From: an uncultured Schlesneria sp.
GTDB lineage: Bacteria; Planctomycetota; Planctomycetia; Planctomycetales; Planctomycetaceae
Length of the DNA: 64,000 bases
Assembly: GCA_903871875.1 (NCBI GenBank)
Contig: CAIQIR010000176.1
Coordinates: 1 to 64,000, forward strand
Direction: 5' to 3'
The position numbers were made by a program, and so were the translations under genes. A model generated the notes under the pieces. That model saw only the letters and a program-made list of their open reading frames with translations. It had not been told where the DNA came from and searched no databases. Position 1 is the stretch's first letter; each line of letters starts with the position of its first letter. This document shows positions 18,208 through 29,534 of the stretch, in pieces.

Positions 18208-20178
18208 TCAATCATCGCTGTAATCACCGCTGATGAAAATCAGACGTTTGCCATCGGGGGTCCAGCAGCTATCCGTATTGTTGCGGGATTCATCCTGGCC
18301 CACCACTAACTTGACCGAGTCGGTCTTGTCGGGATTGAATTCGTAAAGCTGCTTCCGCCCCTCACGTTCGGGACAAATTGACGAGAAGATGACGCGGTCG
18401 CCTTTGGGGTGCCACGCAAAATCGGTCATCATGTTGCTTGTGCATGAATAGTGGGCTTTGAATTTGGGTCGCCCATCTTTCTCGACCATGCTCACGGTGG
18501 CGATGTCGAACGTGCCATCTTGTTTTCGACATTTGACACAGAACTGTTTGCCGTCGGGAGACCAGGTGCCATTCGAGATGATACTGGCATAGGGGTTCGA
18601 TTCTTCGTTGACGGCAGTGGTACTGACGTCGGTTTCGATGTCCATCGACATCAACTTGGCCCCTTCGGAAAAGGCGAGCTTTTTTCCGTCGGGAGACAAC
18701 TGAGCCCAGTTGGTTTGTTTGAGATGTTCTCGGTCGTCGTTGGTCGTATCCACCAGCCAGATGCCGTAGATCGGTTCCCGACGTGAGCAGGCGAGAAACC
18801 GGCTGTCCGCTGACCAGGTCGGCATCATTCCCGAACAGATCAATCGCAGATTTTCGCCGTCGATACTCATGACGTAAATCTGTTCAGAGTATTTCCGTCC
18901 CAATGGCGATTCGTCGAAGGCGATCCATTTTCCGTCGGGGGAAACCGCGGGCGAGCCAACGATTGGATGTTCGTCCGAAACGAAGAGTGATTTTAAGCCG
19001 GTGCCATCTTCATTCAAGACGAAGAATTCGTTGGGATACTTGTTCTTGATTGGAAACTCACTGGGCTCCAGTCGATTGTTGGCATTCACATCCAGACGCT
19101 TGAAATAGGCCAATCTCAGGATCGGAAAAAGCTGTTCGTCAAACTGGAATTCCGTGAACGACAGAAATCCATCGCCGTCGAGATCTGCGGCTTTGTCGAG
19201 CCATGGCAGAACCGGATTGGCTGGCATTGTCAGTCGATATTCGGCCAGCGAAAGTCGGTCATCTTTGTCCAGGTCGAAACCAGGAAACGCCGTTTTGATC
19301 ACCTTTTGCTGATCCTGCGTGAATTCGGCTAGCAGTTCCTTGCCATTCAAAAATCCGTCGAAGTTTTTGTCTAAACGTTGAAAGTCCGTAATCGGATCGA
19401 CAATCCCTCGATCCGTCAGCTGACTCCATTCTTCGATCGAGATCACCTCGTCACCGTCCCGATCGGCCTTGTCAAATTCAGAGGTGCCTTTGTCGACAGG
19501 AGTGATCGACGCCAGGAATTCTGCTCGTTCAAGTTTGTCGTTGTGATTGGAGTCGAGCTTTCGAAATGCGGCATAGTTGATGACGCGGCCATTGGGTTCG
19601 CGTAAAGGTTGTCCGCCATTCTGCCTGACTCCCATGACGATTTCGATGAAACGCCGCGCCTCGGCTCGACTGATCTTTTGGTCGCGATTTTGGTCGACGG
19701 AATCGGTATCCACGCGGATTTCGACGTTGTTAAACGACGTCGTCAGTGCTCTGATGAATTTGTCGGCTTCGATTTCCGTGTCGGGATGCTTGTTCCAATT
19801 GTTGAATGATTTATCCAATGTCCCGACGAGCAGATCCACCAGTGCCATGATCGGATCGAGCGTCGGTTCACGATCTTCGACCGCGACGACTCCGGGGACT
19901 GCCGCGAATTCGGACGGGTTCAATGATCCGTCGTTGTTCTGATCGAACAGCCGAAAATCCCGTTTCGCGCCGTCGGATTGGCCGCGGTCGGCAAGAAACT
20001 CTTTGAGCGACAATTTCTGATTGTGGTCCTGATCGGCCTTGGCGAAGGCGGCGGAAATTCGGTCGACTCGATTGTCGGCTTTTTTATCCGCTGCGGTCAG
20101 GTCTGATGAATGGGTCAGAACTGCGGCGATCATCATTGCCACCAACGTCGATGGAATTTGCCCTTGGAATGGTGACAT
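18208..20178 (-). CDS. EF-hand / PD40 beta-propeller fusion, exported
   Basis: 656 residues. A signal peptide is likely (residues about 10-30, VAMMIAAVLTHSSDLTAA). Residues about 45-375 hold eight or nine EF-hand-like calcium loops, for example at 49-60 (DQDHNQKLSLKE), 79-90, 162-173, 209-220, 239-250, 270-281, 302-313, 332-343 (DLDGDGFLSFTE) and 363-374. Residues about 390-656 hold about six PD40 (TolB-like WD40) repeats, seen as SPDGKWIAF, SADSRFLAC, SPDGKKLAF, SPDGKQFCV, HPKGDRVIF and TPDGKRLIF. A calcium-responsive sensor or scaffold outside the cytoplasm is plausible, but no enzymatic domain is seen. It is divergent from dnaK and has no partner gene on its strand. Confidence 0.85.
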   Translation of the reverse strand: MSPFQGQIPSTLVAMMIAAVLTHSSDLTAADKKADNRVDRISAAFAKADQDHNQKLSLKEFLADRGQSDGAKRDFRLFDQNNDGSLNPSEFAAVPGVVAVEDREPTLDPIMALVDLLVGTLDKSFNNWNKHPDTEIEADKFIRALTTSFNNVEIRVDTDSVDQNRDQKISRAEARRFIEIVMGVRQNGGQPLREPNGRVINYAAFRKLDSNHNDKLERAEFLASITPVDKGTSEFDKADRDGDEVISIEEWSQLTDRGIVDPITDFQRLDKNFDGFLNGKELLAEFTQDQQKVIKTAFPGFDLDKDDRLSLAEYRLTMPANPVLPWLDKAADLDGDGFLSFTEFQFDEQLFPILRLAYFKRLDVNANNRLEPSEFPIKNKYPNEFFVLNEDGTGLKSLFVSDEHPIVGSPAVSPDGKWIAFDESPLGRKYSEQIYVMSIDGENLRLICSGMMPTWSADSRFLACSRREPIYGIWLVDTTNDDREHLKQTNWAQLSPDGKKLAFSEGAKLMSMDIETDVSTTAVNEESNPYASIISNGTWSPDGKQFCVKCRKQDGTFDIATVSMVEKDGRPKFKAHYSCTSNMMTDFAWHPKGDRVIFSSICPEREGRKQLYEFNPDKTDSVKLVVGQDESRNNTDSCWTPDGKRLIFISGDYSDD

Positions 20179-20645
20179 GTCGTGTCCTTCAAATAAGCAA
20201 ATTGGTGTCTGAGAACCAACGCACGTACCAATCCGTATTGGGCGACAGCGAACCGATATCGATTTTTGGATCGGTCACGCCTGCAATCTCGTCCGAGATT
20301 TTACCTCAGTCTCAGTTTAGCGCCCCAGACAACTCGTCTGCAACGATAGCCAATTGAGAGCGGCCGGAAAAACGCTCGCAGGTTCGCCCTGGAATTGCCG
20401 GTGGACGATTGTCATTTGGAGTGCCACAATGGCAGTTGCTCATTCAGGGGACAGTCGCCAGGGACTTGCAAAAATGGCAGTCTTGTCAGTTAAAAAGGGG
20501 CTTCAACGAAGTGAGTTGAAGCGAAGACCCCTTGTTTTGTTGAATTTGCCCACTCTTTTCACGGTTGGCGCAAGCTTTGCAAATACCGTGATCACGTCAG
20601 TATTTTCGGACAAAAATCCTCCTTCCACCCATGGAGACATTCACT
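20179..20645. other. divergent control region for dnaK
   Basis: About 467 bases between the EF-hand/PD40 gene and dnaK. No CIRCE element (TTAGCACTC-N9-GAGTGCTAA) is present. The notable element is the hairpin at 20495-20533. Two partial repeats of AATGGCAGT occur before it (near 20429 and 20473). Promoters for both genes must be here, but I cannot place them with confidence. Confidence 0.5.
20495..20533 (+). promoter_or_regulatory. inverted repeat upstream of dnaK
   Basis: CTTCAAC (20501-20507) and GTTGAAG (20515-20521) form a 7-base-pair stem with a seven-base loop. Just outside, AAGGGG (20495-20500) pairs with CCCCTT (20528-20533) across a six-base bulge (20522-20527), giving a longer bulged hairpin followed by GTTTTGTT. 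It lies 113 bases before the dnaK start and 317 bases from the divergent gene start. It may be a heat-shock operator, a 5' leader hairpin or an attenuator-like terminator. I have no basis to choose, and it is not a CIRCE sequence. Confidence 0.5.
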
Positions 20646-22544
<1,899 letters not shown>

Positions 22545-22566
22545 TTTTTGAACGAAGCCGATTCAT

Positions 22567-22589
22567 CCGAGGGTCGAACAGGCCCTCGG
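22567..22589 (+). other. hairpin between dnaK and clpB
   Basis: CCGAGGGTC (22567-22575) pairs with GGCCCTCGG (22581-22589), nine pairs with one T-G wobble and a five-base loop. It starts 23 bases after the dnaK stop. No T-run follows, so it may be an RNA stabiliser or a factor-assisted terminator separating dnaK from clpB. Confidence 0.5.
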
Positions 22590-22766
22590 AGGGGAGTACG
22601 GTCGCGCGGGTAAGATCATTTTGGTCCTCCCATCGCATCAGCAAATTGTGGGAAAATGGTCATAACCAGTGTGAAGGTACGCCCAGACAATGGGACTGCG
22701 CCCGTAGCAAACTTGTCCCATCCAGTTTTGAAAAGGTGTTGACCGCAGCTGAAAGAAGGTTCCATC

Positions 22767-25400
22767 ATGGCGTTTCGTCCCGACAAACTGACGGTGAAAG
22801 CACAAGAGGCCCTTCAATCGGCTCAGCAGCTGGCAGAGTCGCAAGGGCATGCCCAATTAGTTCCGCTGCATCTGCTCAAGGCTTTGCTCGATGAGCAGCA
22901 GGGAATCGTTCGACCGCTGATGGAGAAGGTCGGCATCCGCGTCCCGCAGCTTCGCGCGATTGTCGATGCCGACTTGGCCAAGCTGCCTCGCAGTTCTGGT
23001 GGCGGACAAGTTGGGGCGAGCACGGCGATTCGCCAGGTTCTGGACAAAGCAGCCGAACAAGCCGATGGAATGAAGGACGCCTTCGTTTCGACGGAACACC
23101 TCTTAATGGCGTTGACGCAGGTCGATGATCAAGCTCAACGTGTTCTCAAGCTGAATGGCGTCAACGAAGCCGATGTGCTCAGTGCCCTGAAATCGGTTCG
23201 TGGCTCACAAACCGTCACGGATCAGAATCCGGAAGATAAGTACCAGGCGCTGGAAAAATACGGCAAGGATCTCGTCGCGCTGGCCCGATTGGGCAAGATC
23301 GATCCCGTGATCGGACGCGATCAAGAGATTCGTCGGGTGATCCAGGTCTTGTCCCGTCGTCGCAAGAACAACCCGGTTTTGATTGGCGATGCCGGTGTTG
23401 GCAAGACGGCGATTGTGGAAGGCCTGGCCCATCGTATTGTGATGGGCGACGTTCCCCAGAATCTGAAGGAGAAACGCGTCATTGCGCTCGATATGGGCGC
23501 GTTGATCGCGGGGGCGAAATATCGTGGTGAGTTCGAAGACCGATTGAAGGCTGTGCTGAAAGAGGTTTCGGAGGCACAAGGCCAAATCATTCTGTTCATC
23601 GACGAATTGCACACCGTCGTCGGGGCGGGGGCCTCGGAAGGAGCGATGGACGCCGCCAATTTGTTGAAACCCGCACTGGCTCGCGGTGAACTTCACTGCG
23701 TCGGCGCGACAACGCTGGACGAATACCGAAAGTCCATCGAGAAAGATCCGGCACTTGAGCGTCGCTTTCAACCTGTACTTGTCAACGAACCGACAGTCGA
23801 AGACACGATCTCGATCCTTCGTGGTTTAAAATCCCGTTACGAATCGCATCATGGTGTGCGGATCACCGACGATGCGTTGATCGCGGCCGCTACACTATCG
23901 GACCGTTACATCAATGACCGATTTTTGCCCGACAAGGCAATCGATCTTGTTGATGAAGCGGCGAGCAAGTTGCGGATGGAAATGGATTCGATGCCCGCTG
24001 AGATTGATGAAGCGACGCGTCAGTTGACGCGTCTGCAAATCGAAGCGGCGGCGCTTGCGCAGGAAACGAGTGCCGATAGCAAAGCTCGTCTCGGAGAACT
24101 CCGACGTCAGATTGCCGATCGCGAAGAAAGCGTGAATGCACTGAAAGCCCGGTGGCAGACCGAGAAGGAGGCTTTGACCTCAATTCGTCCATTGAAGGAA
24201 GAGATCGAAAAACTGCACACGGCCTACGATCAGGCCTTCACACAGGCGCAGCGTACGAATTCCAACGATGATTTCGTCAAAGCGTTCGATGTCGAGAAAA
24301 AGTTAAAAGAGACTGAGCAGAAATTGGCGAAGGCCGAAAAACGGGCTACCGAAGTGGGGGGAGATTCCGGGCAGCGACTGTTGCGCGAGGAAGTCACACA
24401 AGAAGACGTTGCGAAAGTCGTCGGAACTTGGACGGGCATTCCCGTTTCACGGCTGTTACAGACCGAAAAAACAAAACTGCTCGAAATGGAAGACCATATC
24501 CACCAGCGGATGATCAATCAGCAGGAAGCTGTCACGGCCGTGGCCAATGCCGTGCGACGGTCGCGGTCTGGGTTGCAGGATCCGCATCGGCCAATTGGTT
24601 CGTTTATCTTTCTTGGCCCGACCGGAGTTGGTAAGACGGAACTCTGCAAAGCTCTCGCCGAATTCCTGTTCGATGACGAACGGGCGATGGTGCGAATCGA
24701 TATGAGTGAATTCATGGAGAAGCATTCGGTTGCCCGTTTGATCGGAGCTCCTCCAGGCTACGTCGGCTACGAAGAAGGCGGCAAACTGACGGAAGCGGTT
24801 CGCCGTCGGCCCTACTCGGTATTGCTGCTCGACGAAATCGAGAAGGCCCATCGAGACGTCTTCAACGTGCTGCTGCAATTGCTGGATGATGGACGGCTGA
24901 CGGACAGTCACGGCCGGACAGTCGATTTCACGAACACAATTGTCGTGATGACATCGAACATTGGTAGCCAGACGATCATGGACCTGTCAGATAAGGAAGA
25001 TGACAAGGAAATCGAACGCCGCGTCTTGCATGCATTGAGAAAAGAGTTCTTGCCAGAATTCCTGAACCGTGTGGATGAAGTGATCGTGTTCCATCCGCTG
25101 CAGAAGAACGAAATCCGCCAGATCGTCGATTTGCAGTTGATTCGGTTGGAAAAACGACTCGAAGAGAATGGATTCACGCTGGATGTGACGGAAGCCGCTC
25201 GAAAGCAAATTGCCGAGGAAGGTTACGATCCGGTTTATGGAGCACGGCCGCTCAAGCGAGTCATCCAGCAGCGGCTGCAAAATGAACTTGCCAATGCCAT
25301 CCTGGGAGGCGACTTCGAAGAAGGAGCGAAGATCACCGTCGACGTCCAGAACGGAGACTTCACGTTCGGCGGAACGAATAGCGAAGAGACGTCTGCTTGA
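22767..25400 (+). CDS. clpB: ATP-dependent disaggregase
   Basis: 877 residues, the usual ClpB length. It unfolds aggregated proteins together with DnaK. The double Clp N-domain occupies residues about 1-150. The first AAA+ module has Walker A GDAGVGKT and Walker [16 protein letters not shown] long coiled-coil middle domain follows (charged, residues about 410-530). The second AAA+ module has Walker A GPTGVGKT, a [11 protein letters not shown] Walker B, and an NRVDEVIVF sensor region. The middle domain separates it from ClpA and ClpC. ATG at 22767 has AGAAGG upstream. Its position behind dnaK on the same strand suggests joint heat-shock control. Confidence 0.97.
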   Translation: MAFRPDKLTVKAQEALQSAQQLAESQGHAQLVPLHLLKALLDEQQGIVRPLMEKVGIRVPQLRAIVDADLAKLPRSSGGGQVGASTAIRQVLDKAAEQADGMKDAFVSTEHLLMALTQVDDQAQRVLKLNGVNEADVLSALKSVRGSQTVTDQNPEDKYQALEKYGKDLVALARLGKIDPVIGRDQEIRRVIQVLSRRRKNNPVLIGDAGVGKTAIVEGLAHRIVMGDVPQNLKEKRVIALDMGALIAGAKYRGEFEDRLKAVLKEVSEAQGQIILFIDELHTVVGAGASEGAMDAANLLKPALARGELHCVGATTLDEYRKSIEKDPALERRFQPVLVNEPTVEDTISILRGLKSRYESHHGVRITDDALIAAATLSDRYINDRFLPDKAIDLVDEAASKLRMEMDSMPAEIDEATRQLTRLQIEAAALAQETSADSKARLGELRRQIADREESVNALKARWQTEKEALTSIRPLKEEIEKLHTAYDQAFTQAQRTNSNDDFVKAFDVEKKLKETEQKLAKAEKRATEVGGDSGQRLLREEVTQEDVAKVVGTWTGIPVSRLLQTEKTKLLEMEDHIHQRMINQQEAVTAVANAVRRSRSGLQDPHRPIGSFIFLGPTGVGKTELCKALAEFLFDDERAMVRIDMSEFMEKHSVARLIGAPPGYVGYEEGGKLTEAVRRRPYSVLLLDEIEKAHRDVFNVLLQLLDDGRLTDSHGRTVDFTNTIVVMTSNIGSQTIMDLSDKEDDKEIERRVLHALRKEFLPEFLNRVDEVIVFHPLQKNEIRQIVDLQLIRLEKRLEENGFTLDVTEAARKQIAEEGYDPVYGARPLKRVIQQRLQNELANAILGGDFEEGAKITVDVQNGDFTFGGTNSEETSA

Positions 25401-25408
25401 ATCCAGGT

Positions 25409-25702
25409 TCACTCGCTATCGATGATCGCGGGAACAAGGAAGTATTCGCCGTCGGTTCGCGGTGCGTTTGAGAGCGCCGCGGACCGAGGCAGTGATTCGA
25501 CCGGTAGATCCGCCCGTAAGACGTTATTTAACTCCACTGCGTGGACCATGGGAGCAACGTCGGTCGTATCGACTTCATTCAAGACTTGAACGTAGCCGAC
25601 GATGGCTCGCAGGTCGCAGGCCAGAGTTTCGAGTTCCTCGTCGGTGATTTTCAGTCGGGCAAGTTCTGCAACCTTTCGAACGTCATCGCGCGAAAGGTCC
25701 AT
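25409..25702 (-). CDS. gatC: amidotransferase subunit C
   Basis: About 97 residues, the small subunit of the GatCAB transamidase that converts Glu-tRNA(Gln) or Asp-tRNA(Asn) to the amidated forms. It begins MDLSRDDVRKVAELARLKI and contains LNEVDTTDVAPMVHAVELNN and LRADLPVESL, all typical of GatC; the first strand-helix and the central proline-rich loop pack against GatA. I choose the ATG at 25702 because GAGGGG precedes it; the frame extends 19 codons further upstream without support. GatA and GatB are not in the window, so the genes are dispersed. rpmB is 87 bases upstream on the same strand. Confidence 0.93.
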   Translation of the reverse strand: MDLSRDDVRKVAELARLKITDEELETLACDLRAIVGYVQVLNEVDTTDVAPMVHAVELNNVLRADLPVESLPRSAALSNAPRTDGEYFLVPAIIDSE

Positions 25703-25789
25703 GGCTTTCCCCTCAAAGAAATCGTCAGCAACAAAACTACCGAGGCGAGTAGAAATCACCGGCGAGCAGAATTCCGCCGCGAGTGAAAA

Positions 25790-26047
25790 TCAGCCTTCAA
25801 TGGTGAATGGCTTCTTCACAACTCGTTTGACAACCAAGCCTGACCGCAGGCATTGAACGCAAACGCGAACTCGTTTTGACGTTTCACCCGTTTGCATCCG
25901 CAGCGACTGCAGGTTTGGACGGAACCAGCGCTTCGTGATACCGGTTGTCTTGCGGCCGTTACCGCCCAAGTACTTCGCCTTACCGCGTTCGACCTTTTGG
26001 TTGCCGCGAACCGGCTTCTTATGACAAATCGCGCATTCGGAACCCAT
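25790..26047 (-). CDS. rpmB: 50S ribosomal protein L28, zinc-binding type
   Basis: 85 residues. The C-terminal core with LGGNGRKTTGITKRWFRPNLQ and VRVCVQCLRSGLV is typical of L28. Two CxxC pairs, Cys5/Cys8 and Cys63/Cys66, would form a zinc ribbon, so this is the 'C+' form. It binds 23S rRNA in the large subunit. It is followed 87 bases downstream by gatC, so the two translation genes may share a transcript. Confidence 0.95.
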   Translation of the reverse strand: MGSECAICHKKPVRGNQKVERGKAKYLGGNGRKTTGITKRWFRPNLQSLRMQTGETSKRVRVCVQCLRSGLVVKRVVKKPFTIEG

Positions 26048-26260
26048 GACAACCTCAAATCGCGTGCGAAAATCTCATTGTGAATGTCACCCCGGCCAAA
26101 CGGCCCCAGGGGGAAACGCAAAAGTATAACCATCGCGACGAGGGATGCAAGTTGAACCAACGGCACCTTAAGTCGGAATTGTTGGACTTTAGATTGGGAT
26201 GGCGGCGGAATATACTCAAATTTCGCGTGTCGCTTCACTTATGCATCAGGGAGTCGTGAT

Positions 26261-27103
26261 ATGTCTGCTTCTGCACCTACAGAATTTAAGGCCGTTCTGG
26301 ATCCCACCGAGCTTTCTCAGATTCCACGCGATCTGAGTTTTCATCCGGTTCACAACGAATCGCCTCATGTGTTGACGAAAGAACAAATCGATCAGTTCAA
26401 TCGAGAAGGATACATCAAAGGCATCCGAATTTATTCCGATGCCGAAATTGCCAGTATTCGTGAGTATTTCGACGAATTGCTGAAGAAAGTTGTGGCCGCA
26501 GGAGGTGACAGCTATTCGATTAGTTCGGCACATCTGAAGTATGGTCGCGTGTGGGATATTCTGGCGAACGCGAAAATTGCGGCCTGTATGCGCGATTTGC
26601 TGGGCGAAAATGTCGTCGGCTGGGGTTCGCATTTCTTTTGCAAGATGCCGAAGGACGGCAAGAAAGTGGCCTGGCATCAAGATTCCAGTTATTGGCCACT
26701 GACACCGTCCAAAGCGGTGACCGCGTGGCTGGCCGTGGACGATGCAGATGTCGAGAACGCCTGCATGCGATTCGTCTCGGGTTCGCACCACTTCGGGGCG
26801 ATGACGTTTCGTCCCAGCGATCCCAAGGAACACAATGTCCTCAATCAGACGATCGAGAATGTCGAGCAATACGGTCACTTTGTGGATGACTGCCTGAAAG
26901 CTGGGGAGATTTCATTGCATTCGGACCTGTTGCTGCACGGTTCCGAGGCCAATATGTCCGAACGTCGCCGCTGTGGTTTGACATTGCGATATGCTCCCGC
27001 CGACGTTCATGCCTATATGGATTGGAACCAGAAAGGTGTTTGGGTCAGCGGGGCCGACACTTCAGGTCACTGGACGAACCGAGCTCGCCCGTCCGCCGAT
27101 TGA
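26261..27103 (+). CDS. PhyH-type Fe(II)/2-oxoglutarate dioxygenase
   Basis: 280 residues. The fold of phytanoyl-CoA dioxygenase relatives is suggested by a metal motif HxD (His139, Asp141) in AWHQDSSYWP and a distal His226 in LLLHGSEANMS. The basic run RRRCGLTLRY after it could supply the 2-oxoglutarate-binding Arg. The family hydroxylates many small molecules, so the substrate is unknown. The start ATG at 26261 lies 213 bases from the divergent rpmB gene. The NAD synthetase gene converges with it 65 bases beyond the stop. Nothing nearby points to a pathway. Confidence 0.88.
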   Translation: MSASAPTEFKAVLDPTELSQIPRDLSFHPVHNESPHVLTKEQIDQFNREGYIKGIRIYSDAEIASIREYFDELLKKVVAAGGDSYSISSAHLKYGRVWDILANAKIAACMRDLLGENVVGWGSHFFCKMPKDGKKVAWHQDSSYWPLTPSKAVTAWLAVDDADVENACMRFVSGSHHFGAMTFRPSDPKEHNVLNQTIENVEQYGHFVDDCLKAGEISLHSDLLLHGSEANMSERRRCGLTLRYAPADVHAYMDWNQKGVWVSGADTSGHWTNRARPSAD

Positions 27104-27168
27104 GTTTGTTCGTCAGCGATACCGAAGTGAGATCTCGCGACCTGCAAATCGCTCATGACGGTAGCGCA

Positions 27169-28830
27169 TTACTCAATTTCAAAACGAGCCGCCATGGGCA
27201 TGCGCCGGCCGCTGCCGAACGCCCGCGCCGAGAGTTTAATTCCGGGAGGCATCTGTCGGCGTTTGTATTCGTTGCGATCCAGTTTCTTTGCTACCCAGCG
27301 GACGGTTTCGATCGGAAACGATTTGCTTAACGTGGCGACGGATTCTTCGCGTTCAATCAGTCCCTCAAGGATTCCATCCAGAATCGGGTAGGGTGGCAAC
27401 GAATCCTGGTCGAACTGATTCGGAGCCAATTCGGCGCTGGGGGCTTTGATGAGGACGTTGTTAGGAATGACTTCGCGGCACTCGCGCACTTCGTTGATGT
27501 AGTGGCAAATCGCGTAGACATCCCGTTTGAAGAGGTCGGCCAGTACCGCAAAGCCGCCTGCCATATCTCCATAAAGTGTACAGTAGCCCACCGCCAATTC
27601 GCTTTTGTTCCCAGTTGCCAGCGGTAGCCAACCATGATGATTGCTACGAATCATGACGATGGCGCCACGGATACGAGCTTGCAGGTTTTGGTCGGCCAAA
27701 CCTGCTGGAGCAGCAGCCAGATCCGCTCCCACAACGGGAAGCGATTCATAGGCGCGGTGCGCCGAATCAATCGGTACCACTTGAGCGTCGATTCCCAAGC
27801 GGTCCGCCAGAGCCACCGCGTCATCGACGCTGTGGCCCGTGCTGTAGCGACTGGGCATCATAATTCCGTGCACGTTGGCGGCTCCACAGGCTTCGGCTGC
27901 GATGTAAGCCGCCAATGTGCTATCGATGCCCCCTGATAGTCCGAGCACGCATCCGGAAAAGCCTGATTTTCGCATGTAATCTTTCAGACCCAGCACCAAC
28001 GCGTCGAGTAGCTGGGCAGGTACAGTTTCCGGGCTGTGCGTGATTGGCGACGGAAGTTGTTTGAGGTCGACGACCTGAAGATCTTCGACAAACCCCTTCA
28101 GCTGAAGCACTTTTCGTCCGGAATGGTCCAGCACGACGCTATGTCCGTCGAAGACCAGGTCGTCATTCCCACCCACCTCGTTGACGAACAGGAACGGCAC
28201 CTGATGGCGGATCACATGTCGGCGTAAAATGGCGTCGCGATAGGACGGTTTGTTGACCTCAAAAGGGCTGGCGGACACATTGATCAACACGTCGATTCCG
28301 CTGGCAGCCAATTCTGCAATGGGGTCTGGAAAGTGCATCGGATCTGTGTGATGAAACGTCTCTGGATCACCCCACCAGGCGTCCTCGCAGATGTGCAATC
28401 CCAATCTCAAGCCATTAAAGGCTATCGGAGCCAACTTGTCTGCGGGGCGGAAATAACGCCGCTCGTCAAACACGTCGTAATTGGGAAGCAATCGTTTATG
28501 GACAGTGGCAAGAACTTGTCCATTGGCAATCAGGCTCGCGGCGTTTGCGATTCGGTTCGCCGGAACGTTCCAGTGCGTGGCGTGACCGACAATCACGCCG
28601 ACGTTTTTCGGGATCGATGCGGCAAGTGCTTTCACGGCCTGATCACAGGCGCAGGCGAACCCTTCTCGCAATAACAAGTCTTTGGGCGGATAGCCGCAAA
28701 TCACCAGTTCAGAGCAGACGACTAATTCGGCTCCCAGCGAAACCGCACGCTCCGTCGCTTCGAGGATCAATTGGCTGTTGCCCGCGAGATCCCCGACGGT
28801 TGGGTTCAGTTGAGCGAGAGCAATTTTCAT
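27169..28830 (-). CDS. nadE: glutamine-dependent NAD+ synthetase
   Basis: 553 residues, two domains. Residues about 1-270 are a nitrilase-type glutaminase with the triad Glu41 ([13 protein letters not shown]), Lys112 (VHKRLLPN) and Cys148 (LHICEDAWW). Residues about 275-553 are the ATP-dependent synthetase with the P-loop SGGIDS at 299-304. It amidates nicotinic acid adenine dinucleotide with glutamine nitrogen as the last step of NAD synthesis. Length matches the fused form. The gene is alone on its strand. Confidence 0.96.
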   Translation of the reverse strand: MKIALAQLNPTVGDLAGNSQLILEATERAVSLGAELVVCSELVICGYPPKDLLLREGFACACDQAVKALAASIPKNVGVIVGHATHWNVPANRIANAASLIANGQVLATVHKRLLPNYDVFDERRYFRPADKLAPIAFNGLRLGLHICEDAWWGDPETFHHTDPMHFPDPIAELAASGIDVLINVSASPFEVNKPSYRDAILRRHVIRHQVPFLFVNEVGGNDDLVFDGHSVVLDHSGRKVLQLKGFVEDLQVVDLKQLPSPITHSPETVPAQLLDALVLGLKDYMRKSGFSGCVLGLSGGIDSTLAAYIAAEACGAANVHGIMMPSRYSTGHSVDDAVALADRLGIDAQVVPIDSAHRAYESLPVVGADLAAAPAGLADQNLQARIRGAIVMIRSNHHGWLPLATGNKSELAVGYCTLYGDMAGGFAVLADLFKRDVYAICHYINEVRECREVIPNNVLIKAPSAELAPNQFDQDSLPPYPILDGILEGLIEREESVATLSKSFPIETVRWVAKKLDRNEYKRRQMPPGIKLSARAFGSGRRMPMAARFEIE

Positions 28831-29534
28831 AACAAAGGCTTTTCGGAAATCGTTTCAATGAGAAAGCGTCGTGGTGATTGTTACAGCATTCTGAAAAGAG
28901 AGTCGAGTGCCACCCCTTTGTCCGGCTGAATCTTGGGAGTCATGAATTTGAAGAAATTTCAGCAAATCATCCAAGAATAACCTTGTCGAGAAATTGGCCC
29001 AATCACTGCTTGGTTCGATGCAATCGCTCCATTGGCGACCTTATCGCACGATTCTTGAGACACGTTCGCAATGAGCAAGGTTGATTCGTTTTTCGAAATC
29101 TCGATGCACAGCAAACCTCTGCGTGAATGATGAGTGAGATTTGTTTGATTGGCCAGTCGTGCTTTCATCGTGATCGGCTCCCCGACCGGAGATATTAGCG
29201 TTTCGTAAGATGGGTGATTGCGGGGGAGTGGCTGTTCTGGCTCGACGTGTTGCGAATATGCGGTGGCCAGGTCGCTCAGATCATCGGACAAAAAAGGAAA
29301 ATCCACGGCTTACGGTGAAACTTGGGAGAGAATTGCCGTCGTTTCGCGTCTGTTTGTATACTCAGATTACCAAATCGGCACTTCTCAGCTAGACGACGTT
29401 TTCCTCCCATTTTCCGAAAGGTAGGCTCGACACCAACTTCCCCATCTGCTGAAGTTACCCCGTCGACGGGAGTTTCCCGAATTGCGGTACATGCTCTGCG
29501 ACTCGCGGTACCCGAAAAAATCAAGGACTGAGAT
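28831..29534. other. intergenic region, one doubtful minus-strand frame
   Basis: About 700 bases between nadE and the first giant gene. A minus-strand open frame runs at 28959-29306 (115 codons), and its internal ATG is preceded by GGGGAG, giving a possible 69-residue product that begins MKARLANQTNLTHHSRRGLL. Neither frame resembles a family, so I do not call it. AAGGACT just before 29535 is the ribosome-binding site of the next gene. Confidence 0.4.

Noticed and set aside
20495-20533. Single CRISPR-like palindromic repeat before dnaK
   Set aside because: Only one copy exists and there are no spacers or cas genes, so it is a regulatory hairpin rather than an array.
28959-29306. 115-codon minus-strand frame between nadE and the first giant gene
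   Set aside because: Start lacks a ribosome-binding site and the product resembles no family; kept only as a note in the intergenic entry.
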